Below are positions 1 through 11,082 of a DNA stretch of 64,000 nt, piece after piece (the stretch's first letter is position 1; the number at the start of each line of letters is the position of its first letter). Made by a program: the position numbers and the translations under genes. The DNA is taken from contig NW_014575563.1 of assembly GCF_000708205.1 (NCBI RefSeq), positions 408,531 to 472,530 of the forward strand, given 5' to 3'. The DNA is from Mixia osmundae IAM 14324 (Eukaryota > Basidiomycota > Mixiomycetes > Mixiales > Mixiaceae). Below the pieces are notes generated by a model. It had not been told where the DNA came from, searched no databases, and was given only the letters and a program-made list of their open reading frames with translations.

Positions 1-870
1 GGTATCACTCCCATCCGGGCTATGGGTGCTGGCTCTCCGGCATCGACGTCATGACACAGCATACCAACCAGACATTCACAGATCCCTTTCTCGCCATCGT
101 GGTCAGTGATCTCTCTATTCAAACCAAAAGCATGTACAGATAGTTCCGCCTGGCAGATCGATCCCAATCGCACCATCTCGGCCGGTAGGGTTGACATTGG
201 CGCGTTTCGCACCTATCCAGAGGTACGCCCTCTGGAACACTGCACGAACGCCTCTCTGAGATCTGCTCGCAGGGTTATACACCGCCTGATTCGAGCTCGA
301 TGTATCAATCGGTGCCACTGGAGAACGTAGAGGACTTTGGCGCTCATGCTTCTCGGTACTATCCGCTCAATATCAGCCATTTCAAATCCTCGCTAGACAC
401 CAAGCTGCTCGACCTGCTCTGGAACAAGTACTGGGCCATGACGCTCAGTCAGAGTTCGCTGGTCTCCGTGAGTCCACAGGGCCGTCTCCGGCAGTCACTG
501 ACGATGCGAGGCACAGAATCGGGCATATATGACTTCTCAGCTAGCTGACCTCTCAAGGAAGCTGAGCGATACCAGACGGTTCATCTCGGGCAAAGCCGAA
601 GTCGCAACACTCCTGCCCGAGCTCATGCAGGGTATTGCGGCCAACAACAAAGCGAGCGACAAAGGCAAAGAGGCGGAATCCTCTCCCACGCCGACAGCAG
701 GCAACAAGACGGCCTTGCAAAACGTCGTCCAGGACTCCCACAAGCTTGCTTGCGAGTGCTCACACGGCCAGATGACCCAGGTCATCAAGGATCTCCTCTA
801 CAACGGCTCGAGAGGACTATCTGATCCTAAAGATCTCGAGTCGCTACATGTGCACATGCTCGGACACTAG
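1..870 (+). CDS. CSN5: COP9 signalosome subunit 5 (CSN5/JAB1), 5' end outside window
   Basis: This is the catalytic subunit of the COP9 signalosome, which removes NEDD8 from cullin-RING ligases. The first visible exon begins inside the JAMM metalloprotease motif: [15 protein letters not shown] supplies the two zinc-binding histidines and the aspartate. Later exons read [11 protein letters not shown]-like and [18 protein letters not shown], both typical of CSN5. Exons are 3-101, 157-222, 273-467 and 517-870, separated by GT-AG introns of 55, 50 and 49 bases with the frame kept throughout. The C-terminus (DSHKL then QVIKDLL) and the stop at 868-870 are intact. The catalytic Glu lies upstream of the window. 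Identity is very secure; the start codon cannot be seen. Confidence 0.96.
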
Positions 871-1053
871 AGCACTACAGAGATACGATCAGCAGTGCAG
901 TGAATCATGTTGTTGTCCTTGCATAAGATGCATAGATCTGTTCATACGTGTCCGCCGCCTAGCGCGATCGCCTGGGATAAGATCAAAGCGCGTAGCTAGC
1001 TGCAAGTGCCGCGCCAGGCTCAGGCGCTCAGGCTCACATTGCATTCGAGCGAG

Positions 1054-2254
1054 ATGACGACGACCCGCTCGAGCTCGAAGCAGGGCGGTGCGGACAGTTC
1101 GGAGAGCTTCAGCTTTTGCGTCGGCAAGTTAGGTATGCTCGCTTGCAAGATGTCCTCGTGCTCCACCTCGCTAACACGAGCGTACAGATGCAGGCATTGC
1201 CGTTCTACTCTCTGAACAATCTCATCTGATCGAGTTTCCCTCGATCCTGCTACCACCGGGTTGTCAGCCCGGCTCATTCGTCTCTATTTCCTGCTCGAGG
1301 GATCATCAGCTCGAGAAACAGCGCCTCGACGAGTTTTGGCAGCTGCAAGACAATATAGTCCACACATACGGTCGCAAGACACCGCAGCCGCCTCAGCTGA
1401 GGCTACGTAATGTCACACAGACCAGCGTCACGCTCGAATGGGATCCACTCGATCTCGCTACAGCTAAATTGCTCTCCTTGACCATCTATCGCAATGGGCA
1501 GCGTCTGTCAAACATACCCAACCCTCAGACGACCACGTCGACCAAGCTGTCTGGCTTGGATCTCAGTGCAGACTATACTTTCCAGCTCGTTCTGAAGACG
1601 ACCGCAGGCGCTTACAACTCACAACAGCTCAAAGTCAAAACACACAGCATAGCAGAAACTTCTGGCATCCGGGTCTGCTTCGGCATCGTCCAGCCGCCAG
1701 AGCTGCTCGAACAGACAAAGCAAGCTTTGCAGTCAATCGGCGCGAAATGGTCAGACAAAGTACAGATAGAGACGACCCATCTCGTCTGTACTTCGCCCTC
1801 ACCGGGAGCGAGCTCTTCCGGCTCGCTCGGTCATGGCAAGACGACGAGCAGTACATCAGACGAGCACAATCCCAGCGTACAGTATCAGCGCGCACTGCAG
1901 ATGTCACTCCCCACAGTCCTGCCATCTTGGGTCTTGGCCTGCGCCACAGAGAAGAAGATGGTGCCCATTGCGTCACACTACTTAGGCTCTGGCGCTCCTC
2001 AACCAAGCACATCATCTGCATCGATAGCTCGTACGCCTGCTACCTCTTCATTGCCGACCGTGGCGATACATCCCGCGCCGGCAGACTCGCCTGTAAACAC
2101 CGAACCTGTCACGCGAGCCGCGGAGCCCGAGCCCGCCATTGCTGACGCCACTGCGACCTCACCCAACATCGACGAAGACGCTCCCGGAGTAGCTTCGCCC
2201 GAGGTCACACAAGTGAGTGAAGAGATGGAGCAGGTGGATTTGAAAGACACGTAG
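1054..2254 (+). CDS. CHS5: Chs5, exomer core subunit
   Basis: Exomer carries selected cargo such as chitin synthase from the trans-Golgi to the plasma membrane. Exons 1054-1132 and 1188-2254 give about 381 residues. The N-terminus reads FSFCVGKLDAGIAVLLSEQ then LIEFPSILLPPG, the conserved Chs5 opening. An FN3 module follows (about residues 85-170, with TLEWDPL and SADYTFQLVLKT), then a BRCT module (about 175-270, ending PSWVLACATEKK). The tail is low-complexity S/T/P/A and ends acidic. ATG 1054 is chosen because it directly precedes the conserved block. The single 55-base intron splits an Asp codon in the GKLDAG motif. It is shorter than yeast Chs5 because the repetitive tail is short. Confidence 0.92.
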
Positions 2255-2343
2255 CGATGATGTTCAGGCTGTTGTATTTGCAGACGATGCATGTTACGAT
2301 GCAACCAATATAAGCCAATCAACATATGCAATCGCAGGGGGCA

Positions 2344-4743
2344 CTAGGCGGCGGCGTTTTGCCGCCTGAACATCTCGTTTAATCGGACCATGAGTGACTT
2401 GATGACGAAGAGCCGGCGCTCGTGTATCGCAAGCCTGTGATCCGGCGAGGCATTACGCGTTCGTTTGCGTAGATGCGTCGCTCGTGCACCCGCAACAGCA
2501 GCAGCCTCCGCGTCGCCCTCGCTATCACTCGCAAAATCTTGGTCTTGCTCAGGGTCAGAAGCGGCTGAAGCGACGTCGAGTGAATCAGATCGAGAGCTCG
2601 GTGAGCGAACGGCAATCTTCCGGATACCATGGCTCAATCGATCGACTCTGCTATGAGAAGATGTGGGCGGCGTCTGCGAGCCTGAAGTTGGGCTCGAGTC
2701 AGACGAGCTGGCACTTGCCAGAGGCTGCGCATTGCCATGCCCCTCGAGCACAGATTGGAGCGAAGGGAGCGGCGCACGGGACGCGCCGCGGTTAATGGGC
2801 GCAAGCTCGACAGATCCTTCGCTGACCGAGCTCGAACGGGATCGTTCGCCTTCGAATGTCGAGCGCATCGATGAATCTTTTGCGGAAGACGCTATGCTCG
2901 ATCCCGAGCTATCCTGCCGTCGTGCCATCGAAAGTGGTGGCGCGCGAGTGAGTAGATCGATGCGCTTGTAGCTAGGCTCGCGGATATGGTCTGGCGCGAT
3001 TTGCGGAGCAGGGTATGATCGCTCGAGCCGCGTGGTCTCATAGGCCTGAAGTGAAGGATACACGCCGTAATCCGGGAGAGCCGGTTCCGCGTTCGACAGC
3101 GGCGGCGCGAAGCCGGTGGTCTGTGGCGCCCACGGAGCTTCGCTGTGCGAGAAATGCGCAGGATCGAAGGCAAGGTCATGCGAGAGCGATCCTTCGTACT
3201 GCTGACCCAGTGAAAAGAGCATCGAGTTAAGATTGTCGACATCATCTTTTGACATGCTCAAATTGGTAGTATCTGAAAGCGTATCGAGTCCATCTGACGC
3301 GGGCGAAGTGTAGCTCAGCGCGGGCGAAGTATAGCTCATCGATGGGTTTGGAGATGGCGAGTGAGCCGATAGTACGCTAAGAGGCGAAGCGACGGAAGAA
3401 CCAGAGCTATCCGTCAACGCGCCAGCAGGAGCCAAGTCAGGTATGCCCGCGTGCTGCGTAGACGCAGGGTCGAAGATGAATGCCGATAAGCGATCCAGCG
3501 ATTGTTCGTCTGCGAAGAGGATGAGCTCATGCATGGTTTGAGCCCAGCAATGGACATACCGATGCTCGGAATGGATGGGTCGGAGCTGCTGACACGCCGA
3601 CGGCTGAGCGAGCCGAGGAGCTCATCCGCGGCTACGTCAAAAGGGCGTTTGCTGCCTGTGCTAAACTTGCGAGGAGGTTCGTACTCATGGGCGTCACTTG
3701 AGCGCTTAGCCGGACGAGAGAGCTCTTGAGTCGCTCCTGGTACCTGTGCAGGAGGCGTCTGCAGCCAGTTACTTGGCGTTGCGCTCGGATAGGGCATGTA
3801 GGGCGTAGGGCCTGGCGTCGGTAAGGCAGGATAGAGGGGCGGATGTGTCATCGGGTAGCCGAGAAGTCTCGCCTGGTTCATTGCCTGCTGATGAAGCAAG
3901 ATCTGTTGCACCGATGCTTGCTGTACATAGGCAGCATAATCAGGCTTCACATCGAATTGCTGTCTCGGCGGCTGCAAGTGCGGCTGCAGGTGCTGCCTGG
4001 ACGAGTGACGAGGACTGGCTTCGGGACTGGCAGATAAGCTCTGATGGCGCGGCGCTGAGCTATGTAGCGAGACAGGCGGCGCAGTATAGACGGGCGCCGG
4101 CAAGGTCGCAGCAGGGTTTGAGATCGGTGCCGGCTGTGTGACGGCTTTGCTCTGCTTGTGCGAGTGGTGGTGTTGTTCGGTGTGAATCTTCTCGTGCTTC
4201 TTGAGATCTTGCGGACGCTTGAAAGACTTATCGCAAATCTGGCGCATTGCATGTGAGCCCGAACGCCAAGCCTTGGCAGGTGCGCTTACCGAGCAAGTGT
4301 GTGGCTTCAACGGCGTGTGGACTCGCATGTGAGAAGTTATGTGATCGCGTTTGATGCATGTCGTTCCGCTGTGCCGGCCTGGTCAGGGAAATCACGCGAA
4401 AGGCAGGCAAGCAAGCATACCAGGTGTCTCCGGCGACGTTGATCCGCCAGTGGCACTTGAGCGACAAGTTGCCTGTTGACTTTCGACCGACGTGCTCGTG
4501 ACACAGATGCGCATAGAGTGTCTCTGGACTATCAAAGTCGTCATTGCAACCGATCCACTTGCACAGGAACGACGAGGATCGTCGCTCTCGGCTGTGCGCT
4601 GCCGGAGAGTCATAGGAGCCAGAATCCGAATCGAAGGATGATGCTGATAAGCTTGCAGCCATATGTGACGCCCGCGATGGCGATGTTGATTCCCGCTTGA
4701 CGATAGGCACCGACAGGCCTTCAAGCGACGGGTACATCGACAT
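2344..4743 (-). CDS. RIM101: Rim101/PacC-type C2H2 zinc-finger transcription factor
   Basis: This is the pH-responsive regulator at the end of the Rim pathway. Reading on the minus strand, exons are 4743-4421, 4368-4290, 4238-3560 and 3509-2344 (about 748 residues). Three fingers near residues 70-150 match the family: CKWIGC with HLCHEH, then [18 protein letters not shown], then [18 protein letters not shown]. The remainder is Q/P/S-rich with a short tandem [12 protein letters not shown] repeat and a basic C-terminus. ATG 4743 has a good -3 context; another in-frame ATG lies at 4737. In the best splice model finger 2 has C-x10-C instead of the usual C-x4-C, so the intron 4369-4420 deserves a check. 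The gene is divergent from nothing nearby; MDM12 lies upstream on the same strand. Confidence 0.93.
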
Positions 4744-5021
4744 CTTGGCTGACAGTTGCTGCGGCCGACCTCGCTTGTACAATTGAGTACTCCAACTTAC
4801 AAAGAGGAGCCACCTGGATCTGGGAAGTAACGAGAGTACAAGGGTACAGTCCGCACGAGGTGCTGAGTCCGCGCGAACGCTTTAGTGGTGACCGACAGTG
4901 TCTGCCAAGACTTTGCCAAGAAATTGACGGCCGCGCCAAGCTCACACACAAATTCGCGCCAAGATGAATGACGTGGCCATACAACCAACAAGAGCACAGC
5001 GTACACAGCACTGTCTACGTG

Positions 5022-6297
5022 CTAGAACTCAAAAGTCTGGAAGTTCGGAAAGACAAACTCGTCCTGCGAGCATGTGTCAGTCCATGAGCGAGATATGCGG
5101 AACTGCGGGACTCACTTCCAGCGTCTTGCGTGCGACATCGAGAATAAAGGCTTCGACTTTGGCCACGTTGCGCAAAGTATGTTTGGAGGCTTCGCCCACT
5201 TCTGATTCCACGACGAGATCGGTCAGTAAGCGCTCACCAGGGCGCGCTCTGATCCTGGATGCTTGAACGCTTTCGGTGCGCAATCGCCCACCACTGCTCG
5301 AGCTGATCGAGGCATCAGGTGCAGTGTCATGCGTGGGGTCGAGGAGTGAGATGTGCAGCCGCTTGCGAGCCTGCCGTCGCCGTCCGCGCGAGTTGTAGCG
5401 TGTCCGGGTTGAGCTCTCGTAAGCGAGTACGATGACACCGGAGAAAGCCAACCCGGTGACTTTAAGCGAAAGCGGCAACGACATGAAGAAGGGTGAAGGG
5501 TAATTGATGAGGAGCGAGGTCGTCAGCGAGATGCGCATGCTGCCCGAGTAGGTGATTTGCAGATGCAGCTGCAGCGAGGTGTGGGGTGAGCCCGTCTCTT
5601 CTTCCTGCACGTCTCGCTCGTCCATATCTGGCGAGGTCCGATAGTCAGATGTACTTCGCCGTCTTTGCGGCACGTAGGCGTGTCGTACGCTCTCGTCGTC
5701 ACGTCCATCGCCATCGTCAGACCAGGTTAGGGAATCAATCAGCGGACTCGGTCGATGCGCATGCGCTTCTAGCTGAGGCCCAAAGTATCCTCTTTGGTCG
5801 CCCGGAGAATGTACTTGCGTCTCATGCGGATGCGCGTGCGATGAAGGCGTATGATGAACGTTGAGCAGACTCGCTCCTCTGCTGAAGCCGGGCATAGGTC
5901 GAGTGATGACACTCTTGACGGAGCCTCTGTCCATACCTCCGCCGGCTACAGACGAAGCTGCTCTGGACATGAGTCCCGGTCGCTCGCTGGGTGCCGAGCG
6001 GGACAGTGACAATCTGCCAGAATCAGATCTGCCTGACCTCTCGAACGAGTTGACGCCCTCGTCTGAAGCGCTATCTGATGTACTGTCATCGTCGGAATCG
6101 ACGAGAAAGTCACTGTAGATGTCTCGGATGTCCACAAGCTGCACATCAGGCTGCACGTCGCCAAATGCAAAGCTGGTGATGTCAACCGGTCCGAGGAAAG
6201 ATGGCCGTGTGACGCTTGCGAAGGACCTATTCAATTGATCCACGATCTTGCTCGACAGCGACGAGTCAAGCTGATCCCAGGCAATGTCAACGCTCAT
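5022..6297 (-). CDS. MDM12: Mdm12, ERMES complex subunit
   Basis: Mdm12 is the SMP-domain lipid-transfer subunit that helps tether the ER to mitochondria. The main exon (6297-5116) starts MSVDIAWDQLDSSLSSKIVD and contains LGPVDITSFAFGDVQPDV and VDIRDIYSDF. The second half of the SMP domain follows (SLLINYPSPFFMSLPLSLKV, then LVVESEVGEASKHTLRNVAK). An acidic/Ser-rich insert of about 150 residues splits the domain, as is usual for fungal Mdm12. A 52-base intron then leads to a 42-base last exon reading DEFVFPNFQTFEF, the conserved C-terminus, which would be lost if the first exon were read through. Total is about 407 residues. The start and both ends match the family. Confidence 0.95.
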
Positions 6298-6539
6298 GCC
6301 ATTTCATCAGTTTCTCTTGCATTGATATTCGGCGCGCGTCATCATGTCAATTTCAAGAGACTCGAGAACGAGACCATCCGCTCAGAGGATACCTTTCTCA
6401 GCGATGTTCTGACTTGCAGGCAGACGAGTAATCACGCTGTACGATGTCAGCGGGAACAGCAAGTCGTGCAGAGTTCTTACTGCTCAATTCCGTTTCTGCC
6501 ACCCCCAATGTCAACGTCAGCGCAATGTGCCGATGAGAG

Positions 6540-7840
6540 CAGCTCAATTTGCCTCAGGTCTGCGCAGACCGAACTGAGTGGAGAATATGGAGGGTAATAG
6601 CCAAAGGGAATCTCGATCCCTGAAACAATAGCCTCGATGCTGAAGAGAATGACGGCGAAGGCGCACGAGAAAGGGATCATCGATCATACGCCACGAAAGG
6701 TCGGTGACGAGCGTGAAGGGGACGAGAAGGAGATAGAGAGTGACACAGTGCTTTAATGCCATGAATTGCCGGCAGAGGCATCAAGCCCAATCGCTCGACT
6801 TGACCAAGCTCGTTGATGAAACGCTGGATGTCGCCGTTGATCGCATTATAGCCAGCGGCGCCGACAGAGTCAGGGTAGCCTTTCATTTGCAGCGCGCATA
6901 GTAGAGCGTGAGCGAGTGTGCGATTCAGATCGGCAGGGGAAGGTACGGCTTTGTAGAACGGACGGGCTCGTCGAATATGTCGTCGACATTGATACTTGGT
7001 CGCCATCGCATCCTTGTGCGACGACTTGACTTTCTTGTGAGGTGGTCTCCGCACTTGAACTAAAGTAATCGTGTCTGCTCGTGCGCCGTCTCTGCAGAGA
7101 TGACAAAGGCCGAGGAGGCCTGTCCGACGCTAGAGACATTCATCCTCTGCGTAGTTCTGTCAGCATCATCGCAAGCAAGCCACCAGGCGCACTTCGTCCG
7201 TAGAAGTGGGACGGCTGCCAGGTGGAGACGCGAAGCTCGATTGCCAATGACTGCGCGGCAAGTCAGTCTACGCAGTGAAAGTGGGGCATGACGAGACAGA
7301 TGATACTGACCAGCCCCAAGCTTGCTGGTCTCTTGGAGAAATTCGCAGGGCAGAACTGCATTTAGATTGTCCTAGTGAGCGCCATATAGCTCTCTGACAT
7401 GTCGCTTGACATGAATGACGAAGCCGGTGAGCAGTCTGAGAGCTTTGACTTTCTCCTGATCCTCATCGGGATGGCAATGGATATTGATCCGTGTGTAGCG
7501 TGCCATATTGCGGACAGTGTTAGTGAGCGTCATGGACGTCACTTTACCGCTGCCCCAAATTGCCATAGGCGGTGGAATTGCGGTGAACGAGCAGCAAGCC
7601 GACAACCTAGACAAGCGTGTCAGTATGCTCTCTTTGACAGCAAACGATAGTCTCACGATGGAAGGAAGGCGGACGACATCATTGGCGAGTTTCCGATCGC
7701 GGCCAAAGCAGAAGTTAGCGAGAGCGATGAGAGGTGACCAGGCGGTGATGAGGATGAATTCGCGTCACACGCGCACGATTGCCGAACCACGAAGCTTGAG
7801 CACGTCACTGAACCAGGAGATTCTGCCGTGCAGCAAGGGC
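6540..7840 (-). pseudogene. Decayed bestrophin-like (UPF0187/RFP-TM) anion-channel gene
   Basis: Family resemblance runs through the whole stretch but in shifting frames. In order on the minus strand it shows WFSDVLKLRG, FILITAWSPLIAL, VVGLLLVHRNSTAYG, TNTVRNMARY, VKALRLLTGFVIHVKRHVRE, IQRFINELGQVERLGLMPLP, LKHCVTLYLLLVPFTLV and SIEAIVSGIEIPFGY. An in-frame TGA (7765-7767) and an in-frame TAG (7372-7374) interrupt it. Single-base frame changes fall near 7560, 6755 and 6680. One ordinary intron (GTGAGA to TCTAG, about 7606-7655) still joins two blocks in frame. Three indels plus two stops cannot be repaired with the introns I can find, so I call a pseudogene. Assembly errors are the main alternative. 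Confidence 0.72.
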
Positions 7841-8147
7841 TTCTGAGCAAACTCTATCTAAGCTGCTGCGAGGTGTCGGGACAATGCGATTGCGTCGGCG
7901 TCTGAAAGGGACAGATGAAGTGTTGACGTATCGACTGAGTGAGCAGTCGAGCACAACATTCTGAGAGCTCCGGACCGGAGCTGTAGACACGCGGAAGCCA
8001 TGGGCGAGAGTCAGTGAGTGGGGGTAGGGCAGTGAGCATGGCTCCGGGACGATGCTGGCCTGGGAGCCAAAAGTTCGGCGACCTCGAACGGCCAAACTTC
8101 GCGTCGATAGAATTCACAACGCAGGCAGATTGAAAGCGCTCACGAAG

Positions 8148-9148
8148 ATGACGGTAGCACATCAGGTATCGATCCCTCACGGGCTGCTGCGATCCCAGCT
8201 GACAGATTTGCAGGTCATCCTGCACCCTTTCGTCTCGTCAACGCTCAAGGTCTGGTCAACAACAGTCGGCCGCGACAAGACTTACCGGTCAGTATCGGCG
8301 AGTTCCTCTCACCGTGCAGAGCTGACTGCCTGCTGCTCGACAGAACGATCCAATACTTCTCGCGGTTCTTGGCATGGTACTGCTTCCGAATGGGCTACAC
8401 TCGCCCTACTATCGAGCGCTTCCAGAACCTCAAGAGCGCACTCGGTCTAAGCCGGAAGCGTGTGTTCTTTGTCCAGTCTCAGCGCAGAGAAGAGGCTGAG
8501 CAGAGGGGCAGTCATGAGAATTGGCAAGCCGCTCGAGCATCTGCAGTCGGCCATCAAAGCAGTCGACCAACGTGATCCTGTTTTGCGCGTCACCGCCATT
8601 GGACGACAGCTCGGCTATGCCGCTTACCTCGTCCACGACACACTCGCTTGGGTCAGCTGCGTTCTCTCCCTCATATCTCGGAGGCTCACAAGTCGGGCAG
8701 GTCCATGGCGCCAAGGTCAAGGTGTTCGACAAGGACACGATCAGCCGCATCAATAGAAACGCTGCACGTTTCTGGTTCTTCGGTCTAGGTCAGTCGCAGA
8801 TTGTTTGAGCTCAGTGACATCGAGCTCAATCGATCGACTTGGACAGCCTGCTCGCTCTTGTCGGGCGCTTACAAGATGCGCGATCTGCGCGTCAAGGAGA
8901 TCAAGGCGCGCAAACCTCGCCCTTCGCCCGAGAAGGAGAGCGAGCGCAAGAACGAGCTCCGTTCGATTGCTGCACAGCGTTTTGCAGTCCAGTACCAGCT
9001 CGTACAGGACTCGCTCGACATCCTCTTGCCATCTGCCAGCCTCAATTGGCTCGTCCTCAACGATGGCCAGCTCGGCCTGGCCGGCTTTGTTACTTCCATC
9101 ATGGGACTCCGAACGCAGACCCAGAAGGTTTTGGGCGCAAGCAAATGA
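8148..9148 (+). CDS. PEX11: Pex11, peroxisome proliferation/membrane-elongation protein
   Basis: Pex11 inserts into the peroxisomal membrane and drives its elongation and division. Five exons (8148-8287, 8344-8459, 8512-8651, 8701-8788, 8847-9148) give about 261 residues, the usual length. Family landmarks are RDKTYRTIQYFSRFLAWY across the first junction, LMRIGKPLEHLQ across the second, YAAYLVHDTLAW, then RNAARFWFFGLACSLLSGAYK across the last. The C-terminal hydrophobic segment reads LVLNDGQLGLAGFVTSIMGL. The four introns are 56, 52, 49 and 58 bases, and every junction preserves frame. ATG 8148 is the first in-frame ATG next to the conserved amphipathic N-terminus. Confidence 0.95.
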
Positions 9149-9209
9149 TTGTCTGAGTCTGTGTCCCACTTGCCAATGCATCACATCTTACATCGTCATC
9201 AATCGTCTT

Positions 9210-9949
9210 TTACAGCGCAAGGTTGTATTCGTACTCGCTGTCTGCGTTCTGAGCTACCCACAGTATGCTCGCACTGCTTGCAGGGTTAGGAAGATGACTT
9301 GTCACAGAGATTGGTGTCCTGCTCACCTGAGCATGATGCAGACGTTTTGGACGACATTTGCTATTCCCCAATAAGTCGTGAAGCCGTACTCTGCGCTGTA
9401 ATCTGGTATGATGTACTTGATCACCAAGAATGCCTGTCAGCAGATCTCACGCTCAGCTCATGAAGGGGCGAGCAGGTCGTCAGCTTGACGAACGATTGAA
9501 CCAGCCAGGCCGGCGGCCATCATGGCAAACCCGATGAACAGGAATAGCCTCGCTTTCCATGCCACGCCGCCGAGCATGCCCCCTTCATCGTCGCTGTCGA
9601 GCCTTTGCTTGTCGATCAGGTTGACGATGATCATGCCCAGAGTGGCCAACAAGCCAGGCAGCCAGTCCTCAAATCGTACGTGAACGGGTACGCTGTCGTA
9701 GGGTGCATCGGGGGGCGGATGGGAGTGCGAGCTCTGTACGCATGCGTCGAGAAAGAACCACCATCCTATGGCAAACTGACATGGGCCTCCCTGTAAGCTC
9801 GAGCCAAGGGGATCCGTCGTGCGACTCGAGCGTACCAGTGCACCGCTAGCGTAGACGCCAAACTCACGCTTCTTCGGCCCTAGGGTGATCCGTGGCAGGG
9901 AGATCAGACAGACTCGCCGAGGATCGTACGAGGAGCGTGGCAGCGACAT
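9210..9949 (-). CDS. VPS68: Vps68/TMEM50 family (UPF0220) membrane protein
   Basis: This is a small four-helix endosomal/ESCRT-associated membrane protein. Minus-strand exons are 9949-9836, 9775-9494, 9433-9327 and 9273-9210 (about 188 residues). Conserved blocks are GPKKREFGVYASGAL joined to FAIGWWFFLDACV, then DWLPGLLATLGMIIVN, VAWKARLFLFIGFAMMAAGL, YWGIANVVQNVCIM and the family-typical end SEYEYNLAL. The third donor (GTTCGT) is weak, but the join GSI to AFLVIKYIIPD is in frame and matches the family. Start ATG 9949 gives a short extra N-terminus before the conserved region. A plus-strand reading frame begins only 12 bases away (9962). Confidence 0.92.
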
Positions 9950-9961
9950 GAGGAGGTCGTG

Positions 9962-10836
9962 ATGTCAGCGAATGACCGTGAGCCTGATCCTGTCGTCGTC
10001 GTCGTCGACGCGCGTCTCTCCTCGCTCGCTCGACGCCAGAGGGATCTTGCAGGCCCAAAGCAGACAGAGCGAGCAAGACGGGCTGGCGCCTCTGCATTCG
10101 TCGGCTGCTACGGCTTTGATGTCTAGCAAGCTGGCGTTCCCTAACCCTAGAGACTTCTTCCTGCTCCCTTGCGGACTTGTTCGAAGACTCAGTTGCGATT
10201 CATTGGCCCTTTCTCAATGGTTTATCAGGCCAACTCGATCGTCCTGACCTCTCTGGCGCTCGCTCGAGCTCATCTACATCGCACAAGATGCTTCCGTCTC
10301 TCGCAATCGGAACGGAAAGGGCGTTTGTCAGAGGTGGTCCGTCGAGGAAGCGGAGGGGCTCCCCCGCGGGGTTCCTGAAGCAGAAATACCCTTCAGTCTG
10401 GCTGACTGTCCCGTCCGACTGTCGCACGCTTTGGATCTCGGATCTCGCGCGCGTTCGAGCTCCAGAAAGTGATGATGCTGTCCCTCTCTATCTACGCGTC
10501 TACGCCTGCAAGACGGCTGTCAATCTCATCAGACAGAGGCTCAAGTTGAGTGCCAGTCATGGACGCCGCACTGTGGTGCATCGAATCTGCCATGACAGAT
10601 ACAGACTGCCTTCGGGCCGGGACTTCAGCTCCGTAGACTGGTGCAAGCTCGACCCATTGACCGTCGTCAATGCGAGAGTGACAGACTCGAAACGCACGAG
10701 CAACGGCTTGCCTTCGGGTAGTGTCAGCGAATGCCGGACGATGCACTGTCGCGTTCAGGACTCTTACGCGAAGCTTAGGCTGAGCAAAGAGTCTGGCGCT
10801 GCTCTTGCAGTACGGGTGGTCTGTCCTGCTGTATAG
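9962..10836 (+). CDS. Putative unrecognised gene (exon structure unresolved)
   Basis: The gap between VPS68 and LCB2 has coding-like plus-strand frames. The first (ATG 9962) begins MSANDREPDPVVVVVDARL and stays open to about 10125. After a sequence resembling an intron end (CTAAC branch then CTAG, ending near 10151), a second frame runs to a stop at 10836. The second frame contains DLFEDSVAIHWPFLNGLSG and SVWLTVPSDCRTLWISDLAR and uses C/G-ending codons. I could not join the two frames with a canonical intron. An antisense frame (11082-10492) is also open. I recognise no family, so both existence and strand are uncertain. Confidence 0.35.
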
Positions 10837-11082
10837 AGCCAAGTGCTCGCGTCCTGTCACGGCAAACCAATTGCGATTGCCTCGATAGTATCGGGTGCTC
10901 GCTTGTCCGACTGCCGCTCGAGCATCTGCATAGGTTGCAGCCACAAGCTTGCTTGCAATCTGGACACGCTCCCCCATGGCATCTGATTCTTGCTTTCTTC
11001 CTCCATTATCCGAGTCTACCCTTCGCATCACATGATGTACAGATGCAATTTCACATAGGTTTACCGGGTTATCAGGAATCAT

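Noticed and set aside
3301-3340. Short tandem repeat as a possible regulatory element
   Set aside because: It is an in-frame duplication ([12 protein letters not shown]) within the Rim101 coding sequence, so it is ordinary low-complexity protein.
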